NCBI GenBank assembly: GCA_963785155.1
Contig: CAWAUB010000007.1
Coordinates: forward strand, 124,001-188,000
Reading direction: 5' to 3'
Length of the DNA stretch: 64,000 bases
Source: DASUSH01 sp963785155
Lineage (GTDB): Bacteria > Actinomycetota > Thermoleophilia > Solirubrobacterales > 70-9
This document shows, piece by piece, positions 54,047-61,402 of this stretch (its first letter is position 1; each line of letters starts with the position of its first letter). Below the pieces are notes generated by a model that saw nothing but the letters and a program-made list of their open reading frames with translations, made no database searches and was not told where the DNA came from. Position numbers and translations under genes: made by a program.

Positions 54047-54730
54047 TCAGCTGCCCTTGCCGGCGTTGTCGAGCAGGAACTCGACGAGCAGCTTCAGGTC
54101 GTCTTCCGGGATCTGTGAGTCGTAGTCCTGTGGCATCACGCCGGCCGGGAAGCCCTGTGACGGCTGCGCCTCGGGGTCGACGATCGACTCCTCGATCTGC
54201 CCGGCATCCTGGCCGGGCAGGACGTCGTCCAGGTCCGGGCCGACGGTGCCGCCACTCTCCGCCGCAGCGAACGTGTGGCAGGCGCCGCAGCCGTTGTTGG
54301 CGAAGACCTGGCCGCCGGGGCCGCCGGGCGCCGATGGCGGCTCGATGCCCGGCACGCCGGCGACTGTGGCTACGTAGCGGGCGACGTTCTCGGCCTGCTG
54401 GCCCTCGACGAGGTTGGCGGGCATGTAGAGGTTCGTCTCGTCGGGCGCGGCCATCCGCGGGTTCGCGATCTGAGACTGGACGACGCCCTCGATCGTGTCC
54501 TCGTCCATGCCCGCATTGCGGGCGGCGGCGAAGGCGGCATCGAGGTCGGGGCCGACGTCGGCGGTGGTCGCCGCCTCATCGAGCGCGTGGCAGGTGCCGC
54601 ATTGCTCGATGAAGAGCGCCCGCCCCTGGTCGATGTTCGCGTCCTCCTGGGCATCGCAACCGGCGACGACGGCGACCGCGAAGACGGCGCCGCAGAGCGC
54701 AAGGGTCAGCTTCAGGCGACTCGCTCCCAC
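54047..54730 (-). CDS. dihaem cytochrome c lipoprotein
   Basis: A 227-residue protein with a lipobox (LCGAVFAVAVVAGC) and two c-type haem motifs, CGTCH (about residue 44) and CGACH (about 147), each followed by a cytochrome c domain; candidate axial methionines lie in MAAPDETNLYM and GVMPQDY. The two-domain form suits electron transfer to the CuA-containing oxidase encoded nearby. GTG 54730 is chosen because TAGGAT ends exactly 10 nt upstream and the signal then begins normally; TTG 54757 would add nine residues. Confidence 0.88.
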   Translation of the reverse strand: MGASRLKLTLALCGAVFAVAVVAGCDAQEDANIDQGRALFIEQCGTCHALDEAATTADVGPDLDAAFAAARNAGMDEDTIEGVVQSQIANPRMAAPDETNLYMPANLVEGQQAENVARYVATVAGVPGIEPPSAPGGPGGQVFANNGCGACHTFAAAESGGTVGPDLDDVLPGQDAGQIEESIVDPEAQPSQGFPAGVMPQDYDSQIPEDDLKLLVEFLLDNAGKGS

Positions 54731-54822
54731 AGGAGGCGGAATCCTATAAGGCGCCAAGGCGCCGCCCCCGTTCCCCTGTGCGGCGGCGAGCGGAGTTCGG
54801 TTAGGGTTGCGCCGATCCGCAC

Positions 54823-55224
54823 ATGGAAGTCCGCGAGGGAATGTCAGGAGTGGTGCTTACGGTCGGCCCCGGCCATACCCTGCGCGAGGCTGCGCGGAAG
54901 ATGACCGAGAAGGGCGTTGGAGCCGCCGTGGTCATCGACGAGGAGTCGCCCGGCCCGCGGATCATCTCCGAGCGCGACGTGCTCACATCGCTCGGGAAGA
55001 ACGAGGATCCCGACACCGAGCGGGTCGCCGACCACATGAGCGACCACGTGATCTCCGCGGCGCCCGACTGGAGTCTCGAACGCGCGGCGATGGAGATGAG
55101 CAAGCGCCACGTCCGCCACCTGGTCGTCTTCGAGAACGGCGAGGTCTCCGGGGTGCTCTCCATGCGTGACATCGTCCGTTGCTGGACCCAGGAGGGGGCC
55201 ACCTCCGGGATGACGCCGCCCTAA
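54823..55224 (+). CDS. two-CBS-domain protein
   Basis: A 133-residue protein formed by two CBS domains in tandem: VLTVGPGHTLREAARKMTEK then GAAVVIDEESPGPRIISERDVL, and the second VISAAPDWSLERAAMEMSKR, HLVVFENGEVSGVLSMRDIV. The SERD and SMRD motifs are the adenosyl-ligand Thr/Ser-Asp positions. It likely senses AMP, ATP or SAM, or acts as a partner of another protein; no catalytic domain. It starts 92 bases from the divergent cytochrome c gene. Confidence 0.87.
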   Translation: MEVREGMSGVVLTVGPGHTLREAARKMTEKGVGAAVVIDEESPGPRIISERDVLTSLGKNEDPDTERVADHMSDHVISAAPDWSLERAAMEMSKRHVRHLVVFENGEVSGVLSMRDIVRCWTQEGATSGMTPP

Positions 55225-55243
55225 GGGCGCGGCTGCTCGGTTC

Positions 55244-56001
55244 ATGGAGGCGCAGCGCCGCTGGGACGCGGCCACCTACCACAGCGCGTCCGACGTCCAG
55301 GAGGCGCGCCTGGAGTCGCTGCTCGATGCGCTGTCGCTGAGCGGCGACGAGTCGGTCCTCGATGCCGGTTGCGGAACCGGGCGGGGGACATTGCGAATCC
55401 TCGAACGCGTGCCGCGTGGCCGCGTGATCGCGGTCGACTCGAACCCACAGATGGTCGAACACGCGCGCCGGACTCTCGGCGACCGCGTAACGGTCCTCCT
55501 CGCGGACCTGACGGCGCTCGACCTCGATGAGCAGGTCGACGCCGTGATCTCGAACGCCGTCTTCCACTGGGTCATCGACCAGGACCGGCTCTTCAGCCGC
55601 ATGCACGCCGCGCTGCGGCCAGGAGGGACCCTGATCGCCGGCTACGGCGGCTGCGGCAACCTCGGCGGCTTCCTGGCGATCGCCGCCTCGGTCGCGGCGG
55701 AGGAGCCGTTCGCGCCCTACCTGCGCGATTACGAGCCCGCCTGGCGCTTCCGGGGTCCCGAGGAGGCCGCGGCGAGCTGCAGGCAGCCGGATTCACGGAC
55801 GTGCGCGCAGTCCTCGACCCGATCGTCGAGAGCCCGCGAGACCCGGCGGGCTACGCCCGCACCGCGCCGCTCCTCTGCCATCTGGAGCTCCTCCCAGACG
55901 AGCTGCACGACCCCTTCGTCGACCGGGTGATCGAGCGCTGCGGGACACCGATGACGATCGACCACGTCAGGTTGACGATCGAGGGACGAAAGCGCGCCTG
56001 A
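55244..56001 (+). CDS. SAM-dependent methyltransferase (trans-aconitate methyltransferase-like), apparent frameshift
   Basis: Class I methyltransferase: RWDAATYHSASDVQE, the SAM loop VLDAGCGTGRGTLRIL, IAVDSNPQMVEHA, LTALDLDEQVDAVISNAVFHWV and LRPGGTLIAGYGG, the order seen in Tam-like enzymes. A missing base near 55770 breaks the frame after PEEAA; corrected, it continues GELQAAGFTDVRAVL and DHVRLTIEGRKRA to a TGA at 55999. The final codons lie in the left end of repeat copy C, whose conserved ACGAAAGCGC sequence encodes Arg-Lys-Arg. Substrate unknown. Confidence 0.75.
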
Positions 56002-56302
56002 CGCGTCGCGAGGCGCCGAGGTCGCGGGGCAAGTAAGGGGAGCGGATCAGGGTTGGCGGGTCGCGAAGTGCTCAGAACTCGCGATATCGCCGCCCGTCGA
56101 CGAACGTGTGAAGGGTTAGGTCCCCTATGGGGTACCCGATCGTTCACAGGTTCCAAGACCGCATCGATTGGCGAGTTTGCGAACCCCTATTCGGGCGGCA
56201 CTACGACCCTTCATTGGAGTCGGCGAATCGCGCCGAACTCACTCCCTTACAGGTCCCCGCGACCTACGGCGCCTCGCGGCGCGGACGCAGCGCTTTCGTC
56301 CC
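55983..56302. repeat. dispersed hairpin repeat, copy C
   Basis: Left end GGGACGAAAGCGCGCC runs through GCGTCGCGAGGCGCCG and GGTCGCGGGG to AAGGGGAGCGGATC. The right end, inverted, repeats GGGACGAAAGCG, CCGCGAGGCGCCG and GGTCGCGGGG. Central palindrome: TGTGAA (56107-56112) and TTCACA (56143... complement pairing), with an inner GGTCCCC/GGGGTACC stem around a TAT loop (56119-56136). It separates convergent genes, and its left end contains the stop of the methyltransferase gene. Confidence 0.75.
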
Positions 56303-56313
56303 TAGGCGGGAGC

Positions 56314-56586
56314 TCAGTCGCCGCGAGGCTTCGGCGGGATCGCCGGGATCACGGCCGAGGAGATGTCCTGGGCTCGCGGCATCCGCGAGACCTCGAGGCC
56401 GACGTGGCGGATCCAGGCGATCACGGCGAAGAGCAGCACGACCGCGCCGGCGATCGCCCAGACCATGCCCGCGAACAGCCCGACGAGCACGGCTGTGATG
56501 CCGCCGCCGACGAAGAAGGGGATCCACGACGGCTCCGGCACGTAGACCAGCTCGGTCGCCTCGGGGATGCGCTCAGAGCCCTCCAC
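56314..56586 (-). CDS. small two-helix membrane protein (oxidase subunit IV-like)
   Basis: A 90-residue protein with two helices (IPFFVGGGITAVLVGLFAGMV; AIAGAVVLLFAVIAWI) and a basic/Pro tail. Length and topology match actinobacterial cytochrome oxidase subunit IV-type proteins, although sequence identity to CtaF cannot be claimed by eye. It starts 3 bases after the upstream 36-residue ORF and is the last gene of the ctaA/ctaB operon. Confidence 0.62.
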   Translation of the reverse strand: MEGSERIPEATELVYVPEPSWIPFFVGGGITAVLVGLFAGMVWAIAGAVVLLFAVIAWIRHVGLEVSRMPRAQDISSAVIPAIPPKPRGD

Positions 56587-56589
56587 CGC

Positions 56590-56700
56590 TCAGCCGATGT
56601 AGTTGATCGCGGCGAAGAAGGTGACCCCGAAGACGACGAGCGCGATCGCAGCCGTCACGAGGCCGGTGGCGAGGTTCTTCTGGGCGCGTTCGCGGTCCAC
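56590..56700 (-). CDS. 36-residue single-helix membrane protein
   Basis: A short frame from GTG 56700: DRERAQKNLATGLVTAA, then the helix IALVVFGVTFFAAINYI, ending at TGA 56590. It fits exactly between ctaB (12 bases upstream) and the 90-residue gene (3 bases downstream). One amphipathic positive N-terminus plus one helix is typical of small oxidase subunits or assembly proteins. It is too short for most automatic calls. Confidence 0.6.
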   Translation of the reverse strand: MDRERAQKNLATGLVTAAIALVVFGVTFFAAINYIG

Positions 56701-56712
56701 GAGCGGGTTCTA

Positions 56713-57681
56713 TCAGACCCCGGTGACCCGATCGACGGCCATCGCCACGAAGAGCAGGGCGAGGTAGGCGAGGGACGCGAGGTAGACGCGCAGGGCCGCT
56801 CGGCGCGAGGGGCGCATGGCGAGCCAGGCGGCGAGACCGGTGAACGCACCGCCGAGCAGCAGCGCGCAGACGAGGTAGAGGGCGCCGAAGAGCCCGGTCG
56901 CCCAGGGGAGCACGGTGAGGGCCGTGAGGGCGGCGGCATAGATCAGGATCTGGCGCCGTGTCACGGACTCGCCGGCGACGACGGGAAGCATCGGGACGCC
57001 GGTCCGCGCGTAGTCGTCCTTGATCAGCAGCGCGAGCGCCCAGAAGTGGGGAGGCGTCCACATGAAGACGATCGCGAAGGGCCAGAGCGCCTCCAGCGAA
57101 AGGCTGCCCGCTGCGGCAGCCCAGCCGACGAGCGGCGGGACCGCGCCCGCGGCGCCGCCGATGACGATGTTCTGCGGCGTCAGGGGCTTCAGCCAGAGCG
57201 TGTAGATGAAGACGTAGCCCAGCAGGCCGGTCGTGGCGAGGGCCGCGCTGAGGACGTTGACGGTGACCGCGAGCTGGATCGCGGCGAGGACGCCGAGGAC
57301 GATTCCGAAGACGAGTCCGTGGAGCGGCTCGATCCGCCCGGCCACCAGCGGACGACTCCGCGTGCGCGCCATCCGCGCATCGCGGTCGCGGTCGATGTAG
57401 TGGTTGATCGCGCCGGCGCCCCCGGCGGCCAGGTAGCCGCCCAGCATCGTCCAGAGAATCGTGGAGAGCGCCGGGCCCGACGGGTCGGCGACGAACATCG
57501 TCGCGACCGTCGTCAGGAGCAGCAGGGAGATGATCCGCGGCTTCGTCAGCGCGACGTAGTCGCGGACCACTGCGCCGAGGGGCCGGGCGCGCGGGCCAAA
57601 CCGCAGGGCGGGCGCGTGAGGAGCTCGCGGCTCGGCCGCTCGCTCGGGGAAGGGGGTCGCTGTCTTCGCGGAGCTCTCCAT
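56713..57681 (-). CDS. ctaB: protohaem IX farnesyltransferase
   Basis: Haem O synthase, a UbiA-family prenyltransferase with about nine membrane helices. LTKPRIISLLLLTTVATMFVA precedes the first Asp-rich motif NHYIDRDRDARMARTRSRPL, and the second is in LALLIKDDYARTGVPMLP. VFMWTPPHFWALAL is a CtaB signature. ATG 57681 gives MESSAKTATPF, an ordinary N-terminus. It follows ctaA by 16 bases in the same operon and makes the haem O precursor of haem A. Confidence 0.93.
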   Translation of the reverse strand: MESSAKTATPFPERAAEPRAPHAPALRFGPRARPLGAVVRDYVALTKPRIISLLLLTTVATMFVADPSGPALSTILWTMLGGYLAAGGAGAINHYIDRDRDARMARTRSRPLVAGRIEPLHGLVFGIVLGVLAAIQLAVTVNVLSAALATTGLLGYVFIYTLWLKPLTPQNIVIGGAAGAVPPLVGWAAAAGSLSLEALWPFAIVFMWTPPHFWALALLIKDDYARTGVPMLPVVAGESVTRRQILIYAAALTALTVLPWATGLFGALYLVCALLLGGAFTGLAAWLAMRPSRRAALRVYLASLAYLALLFVAMAVDRVTGV

Positions 57682-57697
57682 TTTGAGGGCACACACC

Positions 57698-58711
57698 CTA
57701 CGCGGGTGCCGGTGCCTCCGTTCGCCTGCGCAGGCGCTCCGGATCGGCAGCCGGTACTGGAACGAGGCTCATCGTCGCCTGCACCAGGGTGGCCCAGAGG
57801 AGCGTACCGACGGTCAGGTGTGCGACGACGAGGCCGGCGTGCTTTCCGAGCCATACGTTGAGCGCCCCCAGCAGGATCTGGGCGGCGAGGATTCCGAGCG
57901 CTGCCCCGAACGGCCAGGTGCGAACGCCGCGGCGCCACGCGAGCGCGAACAGGGCGATCACGGCGATCGCCGCCAGATACATGAACGCTCTGTGGGTCAG
58001 GTGGATGTCGGTCAGCCGCGAGACGCCGTAGGGCATGAAGCTGTCGAGGCAGGTCGGGAACTCCTCGCCGCAGGCGAGGTGGGCTCCGTTGACGACGACC
58101 GAGCCCTGCACCCCCTCCTCCTCGGTGCCGGCGACGTAGCCGCCGGCGACGATCGTCGCGAGCACGAGCACCGAGGCGACGACCGCGAGGGCGCGGAGGC
58201 CACGTGTGGCGCCCGCCGGCACGTCGTCGGTGGCGGGCACGGCGATCCGGCGCAATCCGATCAGCAAGGCGAGCAGGAGCATCGCCAGGCCTAGGTGGAT
58301 CGCGACGAGAAGCTCGTGCAGGTTGTTCTCGACCGTCGCACCGCCCAGCCCCGCCTGAGCCAGCACGAGTACTCCCGCCGCGATCGTGCCGCGGACGACC
58401 CACCGATGCTCACGCAGATGGCGAACCGCCTGCCAGATCAGGACGAGGATCAGGATGCCCACGACGCCGGCCGCGATCCGGTGTGAGAACTCGACCAGGG
58501 TCGAGCCCTGGAGGAACGGGATCACCTGGCCGTCGCACAGCGGCCAGCCGTGGCTGCCGCTGCCCGGCGGTCCGCATCCGAGGCCCGAATCGCTCACGCG
58601 CACGACGCCGCCGATCAGGATCAGCGCGAAGGTCGCGAGGATGGTCAGATTGACGAGGCGGCGGAACCGGTCGAGCGGGTCCCGGCCGCCGCGCGAGGGC
58701 GCGGTAGGCAC
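57698..58711 (-). CDS. ctaA: haem A synthase
   Basis: COX15/CtaA family, converts haem O to haem A. Eight predicted helices; conserved histidines in LVEFSHRIAAGVVG, NNLHELLVAIHLGLAML, DIHLTHRAFMYL and GLVVAHLTVGTLLW are the haem ligand positions. SDSGLGCGPP and LACGEEFPTC carry the conserved cysteine pairs of the type with two disulfides. GTG 58711 (VPTAPSRGG) follows the coxA2 stop directly; ATG 58750 would overlap it by 35 bases. Operon with ctaB and the atypical oxidase pair. Confidence 0.92.
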   Translation of the reverse strand: MPTAPSRGGRDPLDRFRRLVNLTILATFALILIGGVVRVSDSGLGCGPPGSGSHGWPLCDGQVIPFLQGSTLVEFSHRIAAGVVGILILVLIWQAVRHLREHRWVVRGTIAAGVLVLAQAGLGGATVENNLHELLVAIHLGLAMLLLALLIGLRRIAVPATDDVPAGATRGLRALAVVASVLVLATIVAGGYVAGTEEEGVQGSVVVNGAHLACGEEFPTCLDSFMPYGVSRLTDIHLTHRAFMYLAAIAVIALFALAWRRGVRTWPFGAALGILAAQILLGALNVWLGKHAGLVVAHLTVGTLLWATLVQATMSLVPVPAADPERLRRRTEAPAPA

Positions 58712-58715
58712 GTCG

Positions 58716-60575
58716 TCAGGATACGGGCGGGTCGTCCCCGTCCGGCTCATCGGCCTCGGCCGTGGCGGTCGCCGTGCCGCCTTCCCCCTCGGCCTCCGTC
58801 TCGGTCTCCTCGGCTGGCTCAGAGCCCTGATCGCTCGCGGTCTCCGCGGGCTCTTCCTCAGCCTCCGCGGGCTCGGGTTCGGGCTCCGGCTCCGGCTCGC
58901 TCACGGTCGCCAGTGGCGGGGGCGGGACGAAGGCCTCGCTCTGGCGGCGCACGGCCTCGCGGATGTCGCGAAGCGGCTCGGGCGAGCGGACGTCGGGGAC
59001 GAGATCGAAGTTGTGCGGTGACGGCGGCGAGAGCGCGAACCATTCGAGCGTCGAGCCGCCCCAGGGGTCGTGTCCGGCGCGGGGGCCGGAGCGGAGGCTG
59101 AGAACTGCGTTGACGAGCGTCAGGATGATCCCGATCGCGAGCACGAAGCAGCCGATCGACGCGATCAGGTTGTACGTGGAGACGCCCGCTCCGGAGAAGT
59201 ACTCGTAGATGTCGACCGGCTGGCCCTCGAGCCCGGCGAAGAACATCGCGAAGCACATCACGAAGAGGCCGACGAACATCGCCCAGAACGAGGAGCGAGC
59301 GAGCCCCTCGCCCATCGTCCGCCCGAACATCTTCGGGAACCAGTAGTAGAGGGCCGCGAAGCCGCCGAAGACGCCGCCGCCGACGAGGGCGAAGTGAGTG
59401 TCCTGCCAGGCGGCCATCGTGTTCGCGAACTGCCAGCCGACCGGAATCACCGAGTTGCCGAACTCGCCCACCAGGCCCATGCTCATCGCGCTGATCGAGC
59501 CGAGGGCGAAGAGGAGCGGCGCGCGCATTCGCAGGGCGCCGTCCCAGAGCGTCGCGATCCAGTTGAAGAAGAGGACGCCGATCGGCACCGCGAGCGCGAG
59601 TGCCCAGAGCATCGCGAAGTAGAGGAACCCTCGGGCAATGTCGGCCGTGTACATGTTCTGCATCCAGGCGAGCGGGCCGAGCACTCCGATCGCGGCCAGC
59701 GCGATCAGGGTTGCCCGGTGCGAGAAAAGCGGCTTGCCCGAGAAGACGGAGACGATCTCCGAGATGACGCCGGCGGCGAAGACCACGATCGCGGAGTAGG
59801 CGGCGGTGAAGAAGATCCAGGTGAGGTGCTGGTAGAGCACCGGCCCGCCACCCTCGCCGGTGTCGAAGAAGATCCCGTCGAAGCGCCGGTCGAAGAAGAG
59901 CATCGTGAGTGCGGCCAGCAGGATCGTTCCGGCGACGAGCATCAGGTAGGCGACAACGGTCGACGCGAAGGAGAAGACCGGCATCCGGCGCCAGGCCATT
60001 CCGGGCGCGCGCTGGTTGCGGACCGTCGTGATCAGGTTGATCGACGCGAGGACGAAGCCCAGGACCGCGAGGCCGACGCCGACGATCCAGGCGTCGACGC
60101 CGTTCGACGCGAGGAAGACGTCGCTCGAAAGCGGCGGTAGCGCCTGCGTGCCTGCCTCCGAGGGCGCGTATAGGAAGCTGCCGAAGAGCGTGATCCCGCC
60201 GAGCACGTAGAGCCAGTAGGCGGTCGCGCCCAGGCGCGGGAAGGCGACGCCTCGGGCGCCGATCTGGAGCGGGAGGAGGTAGGTGGCGAGGCCGATCGCG
60301 AGGGGCAGGGCGAAGAAGACGATCGCCGTCGCGCCGTAGGCCGACATCAGCTGGCCGAAGATGTCGGGATCGAGCATCGTGTTCTCGGGCACGATCAGCT
60401 GCACCCGCATCAGCACGAGGAGGGTCACCGCGAGCACCAGCCCGACGAGCGCCGTGCAGATGAAGAGCAGGCCGACCCCCTTGTGGTCGGTCGCGGTCAT
60501 CCGCTCGATCCATTCGCGCCGCGGACCGGGTCGACCGCGGGTGACGATCTCGGGGTGGGCGGGGGAGACGGTCAT
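58716..60575 (-). CDS. haem-copper oxidase subunit I paralogue lacking most metal ligands
   Basis: A 619-residue intact frame, clearly homologous to subunit I (TDHKGVGLL, YLLPLQIGARGVAFPRLG, RAPGMAWRRMPVF, YYWFPKMFGR). Gap-free local alignment to coxA at 45287 shows the haem a His152 as Tyr80, CuB His328 as Thr257, crosslink Tyr332 as Ser261, CuB His377/378 as Gln306/Asn307, and haem a3 His464 as Asp392. Only the haem a His466 equivalent remains (His394). Twelve helices and a C-terminal acidic Glu/Pro tail (EPEPEPEPEPAEAEEEP) are kept. It cannot form a standard haem-copper O2 site. Confidence 0.85.
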   Translation of the reverse strand: MTVSPAHPEIVTRGRPGPRREWIERMTATDHKGVGLLFICTALVGLVLAVTLLVLMRVQLIVPENTMLDPDIFGQLMSAYGATAIVFFALPLAIGLATYLLPLQIGARGVAFPRLGATAYWLYVLGGITLFGSFLYAPSEAGTQALPPLSSDVFLASNGVDAWIVGVGLAVLGFVLASINLITTVRNQRAPGMAWRRMPVFSFASTVVAYLMLVAGTILLAALTMLFFDRRFDGIFFDTGEGGGPVLYQHLTWIFFTAAYSAIVVFAAGVISEIVSVFSGKPLFSHRATLIALAAIGVLGPLAWMQNMYTADIARGFLYFAMLWALALAVPIGVLFFNWIATLWDGALRMRAPLLFALGSISAMSMGLVGEFGNSVIPVGWQFANTMAAWQDTHFALVGGGVFGGFAALYYWFPKMFGRTMGEGLARSSFWAMFVGLFVMCFAMFFAGLEGQPVDIYEYFSGAGVSTYNLIASIGCFVLAIGIILTLVNAVLSLRSGPRAGHDPWGGSTLEWFALSPPSPHNFDLVPDVRSPEPLRDIREAVRRQSEAFVPPPPLATVSEPEPEPEPEPAEAEEEPAETASDQGSEPAEETETEAEGEGGTATATAEADEPDGDDPPVS

Positions 60576-61390
60576 TGGGTGGCGACCTCCTCCTCGGTGG
60601 CCGCGTCGGCCTCGTCCTGATCGGTCACGGCCTGCTGGGCGGCGGAGATCGCCTCCCGCTGGTCGGCGACGAACGCCGCGTACTCGGTGACCGGCACGGC
60701 CTCCACCTCGGTCCGCATCGTCGAGTAGCCGGGGCCGGAGTACTGGAAGGACTGTCCCTCGTAGATGCCGGGCTCCTCTGCCTTGAACCAGGTCGTGGCG
60801 ACCTGGCCGGGCACCGCGTCGACCTTGCCGGCCAGCGAGGGGACGGACCAGCGATGCACGACGTCGGTGGAGGTGACGTTGAGGATCACCGTCGTGTCCA
60901 CGGGGACCACGAGCTTCTCGTAGGAGAAGATCGGCTGGAAGGTCTGGTCGTCGGACTCCTTCTGCGGGTACTCGTAGCGCCAAAGCCACTGCTGCCCGAT
61001 CGCGTTGATCCGCAGCGGGTCCGTGTCCGCCGGAGGCGGCGAGATGTTGACCTGCGCGGTGCGACTGGAGGCGACCTCGATCCCGTTTGGCCCGGACGGC
61101 TCCGCGTCGCGGATCGACTCGGTGAAGACGATGCCGACGATGAAGACGACCAGGGAGAGGGCGCCGAGGCCCACCGCGACCCGACCGACGACCCCGCGGC
61201 CGGCGGTACGCCTGGCCGGCTCTTCGCCGCGGCGCGCGCGGAATCGGACGATTGCCGCGATCAGCGCCCCGTTGATCGCCACGGCGATCACGACCGCCAC
61301 GGCGAACATGACGAGATAGATCGTCTGCATCTCGTCGGCGTTCGGCGACGCCGGTGATTCGGGCGTGAGGAAGCTCGCTACCAGGGCCAA
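60572..61390 (-). CDS. oxidase subunit II paralogue without CuA (quinol-oxidase-like)
   Basis: A 272-residue protein with two N-terminal helices (VMFAVAVVIAVAINGALIAAIV; VAVGLGALSLVVFIVGIVF) and the cupredoxin domain. Compared with coxB, His179 (DVVHRWSVP) and Met225 remain but both Cys are Ser214 and Ser218 and the second His is Tyr222. The SGPGYSTM segment resembles the SGPGFS of CyoA-type quinol oxidase subunits. Start TTG 61390 follows TAAGAT by 9 nt; it ends overlapping coxA2 (ATGA). The C-terminal tail is Ala/Glu-rich. It is the partner of the ligand-poor subunit I. Confidence 0.85.
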   Translation of the reverse strand: MALVASFLTPESPASPNADEMQTIYLVMFAVAVVIAVAINGALIAAIVRFRARRGEEPARRTAGRGVVGRVAVGLGALSLVVFIVGIVFTESIRDAEPSGPNGIEVASSRTAQVNISPPPADTDPLRINAIGQQWLWRYEYPQKESDDQTFQPIFSYEKLVVPVDTTVILNVTSTDVVHRWSVPSLAGKVDAVPGQVATTWFKAEEPGIYEGQSFQYSGPGYSTMRTEVEAVPVTEYAAFVADQREAISAAQQAVTDQDEADAATEEEVATQ

Positions 61391-61402
61391 GGCGCGGGCA
61401 TC

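Noticed and set aside
58716..61390. The atypical oxidase pair as a decaying pseudogene pair
   Set aside because: Both frames are intact over 890 residues, keep fold-defining motifs (TDHK, AFPRLG, YYWFPKM), use overlapping start/stop coupling, and have changed all ligand sites without a single stop, which random decay would not do.
60572..61390. Subunit II as proof of an ordinary quinol oxidase
   Set aside because: Loss of CuA alone would fit a quinol oxidase, but the partner subunit I also lacks the haem a3 and CuB ligands that all quinol oxidases keep.
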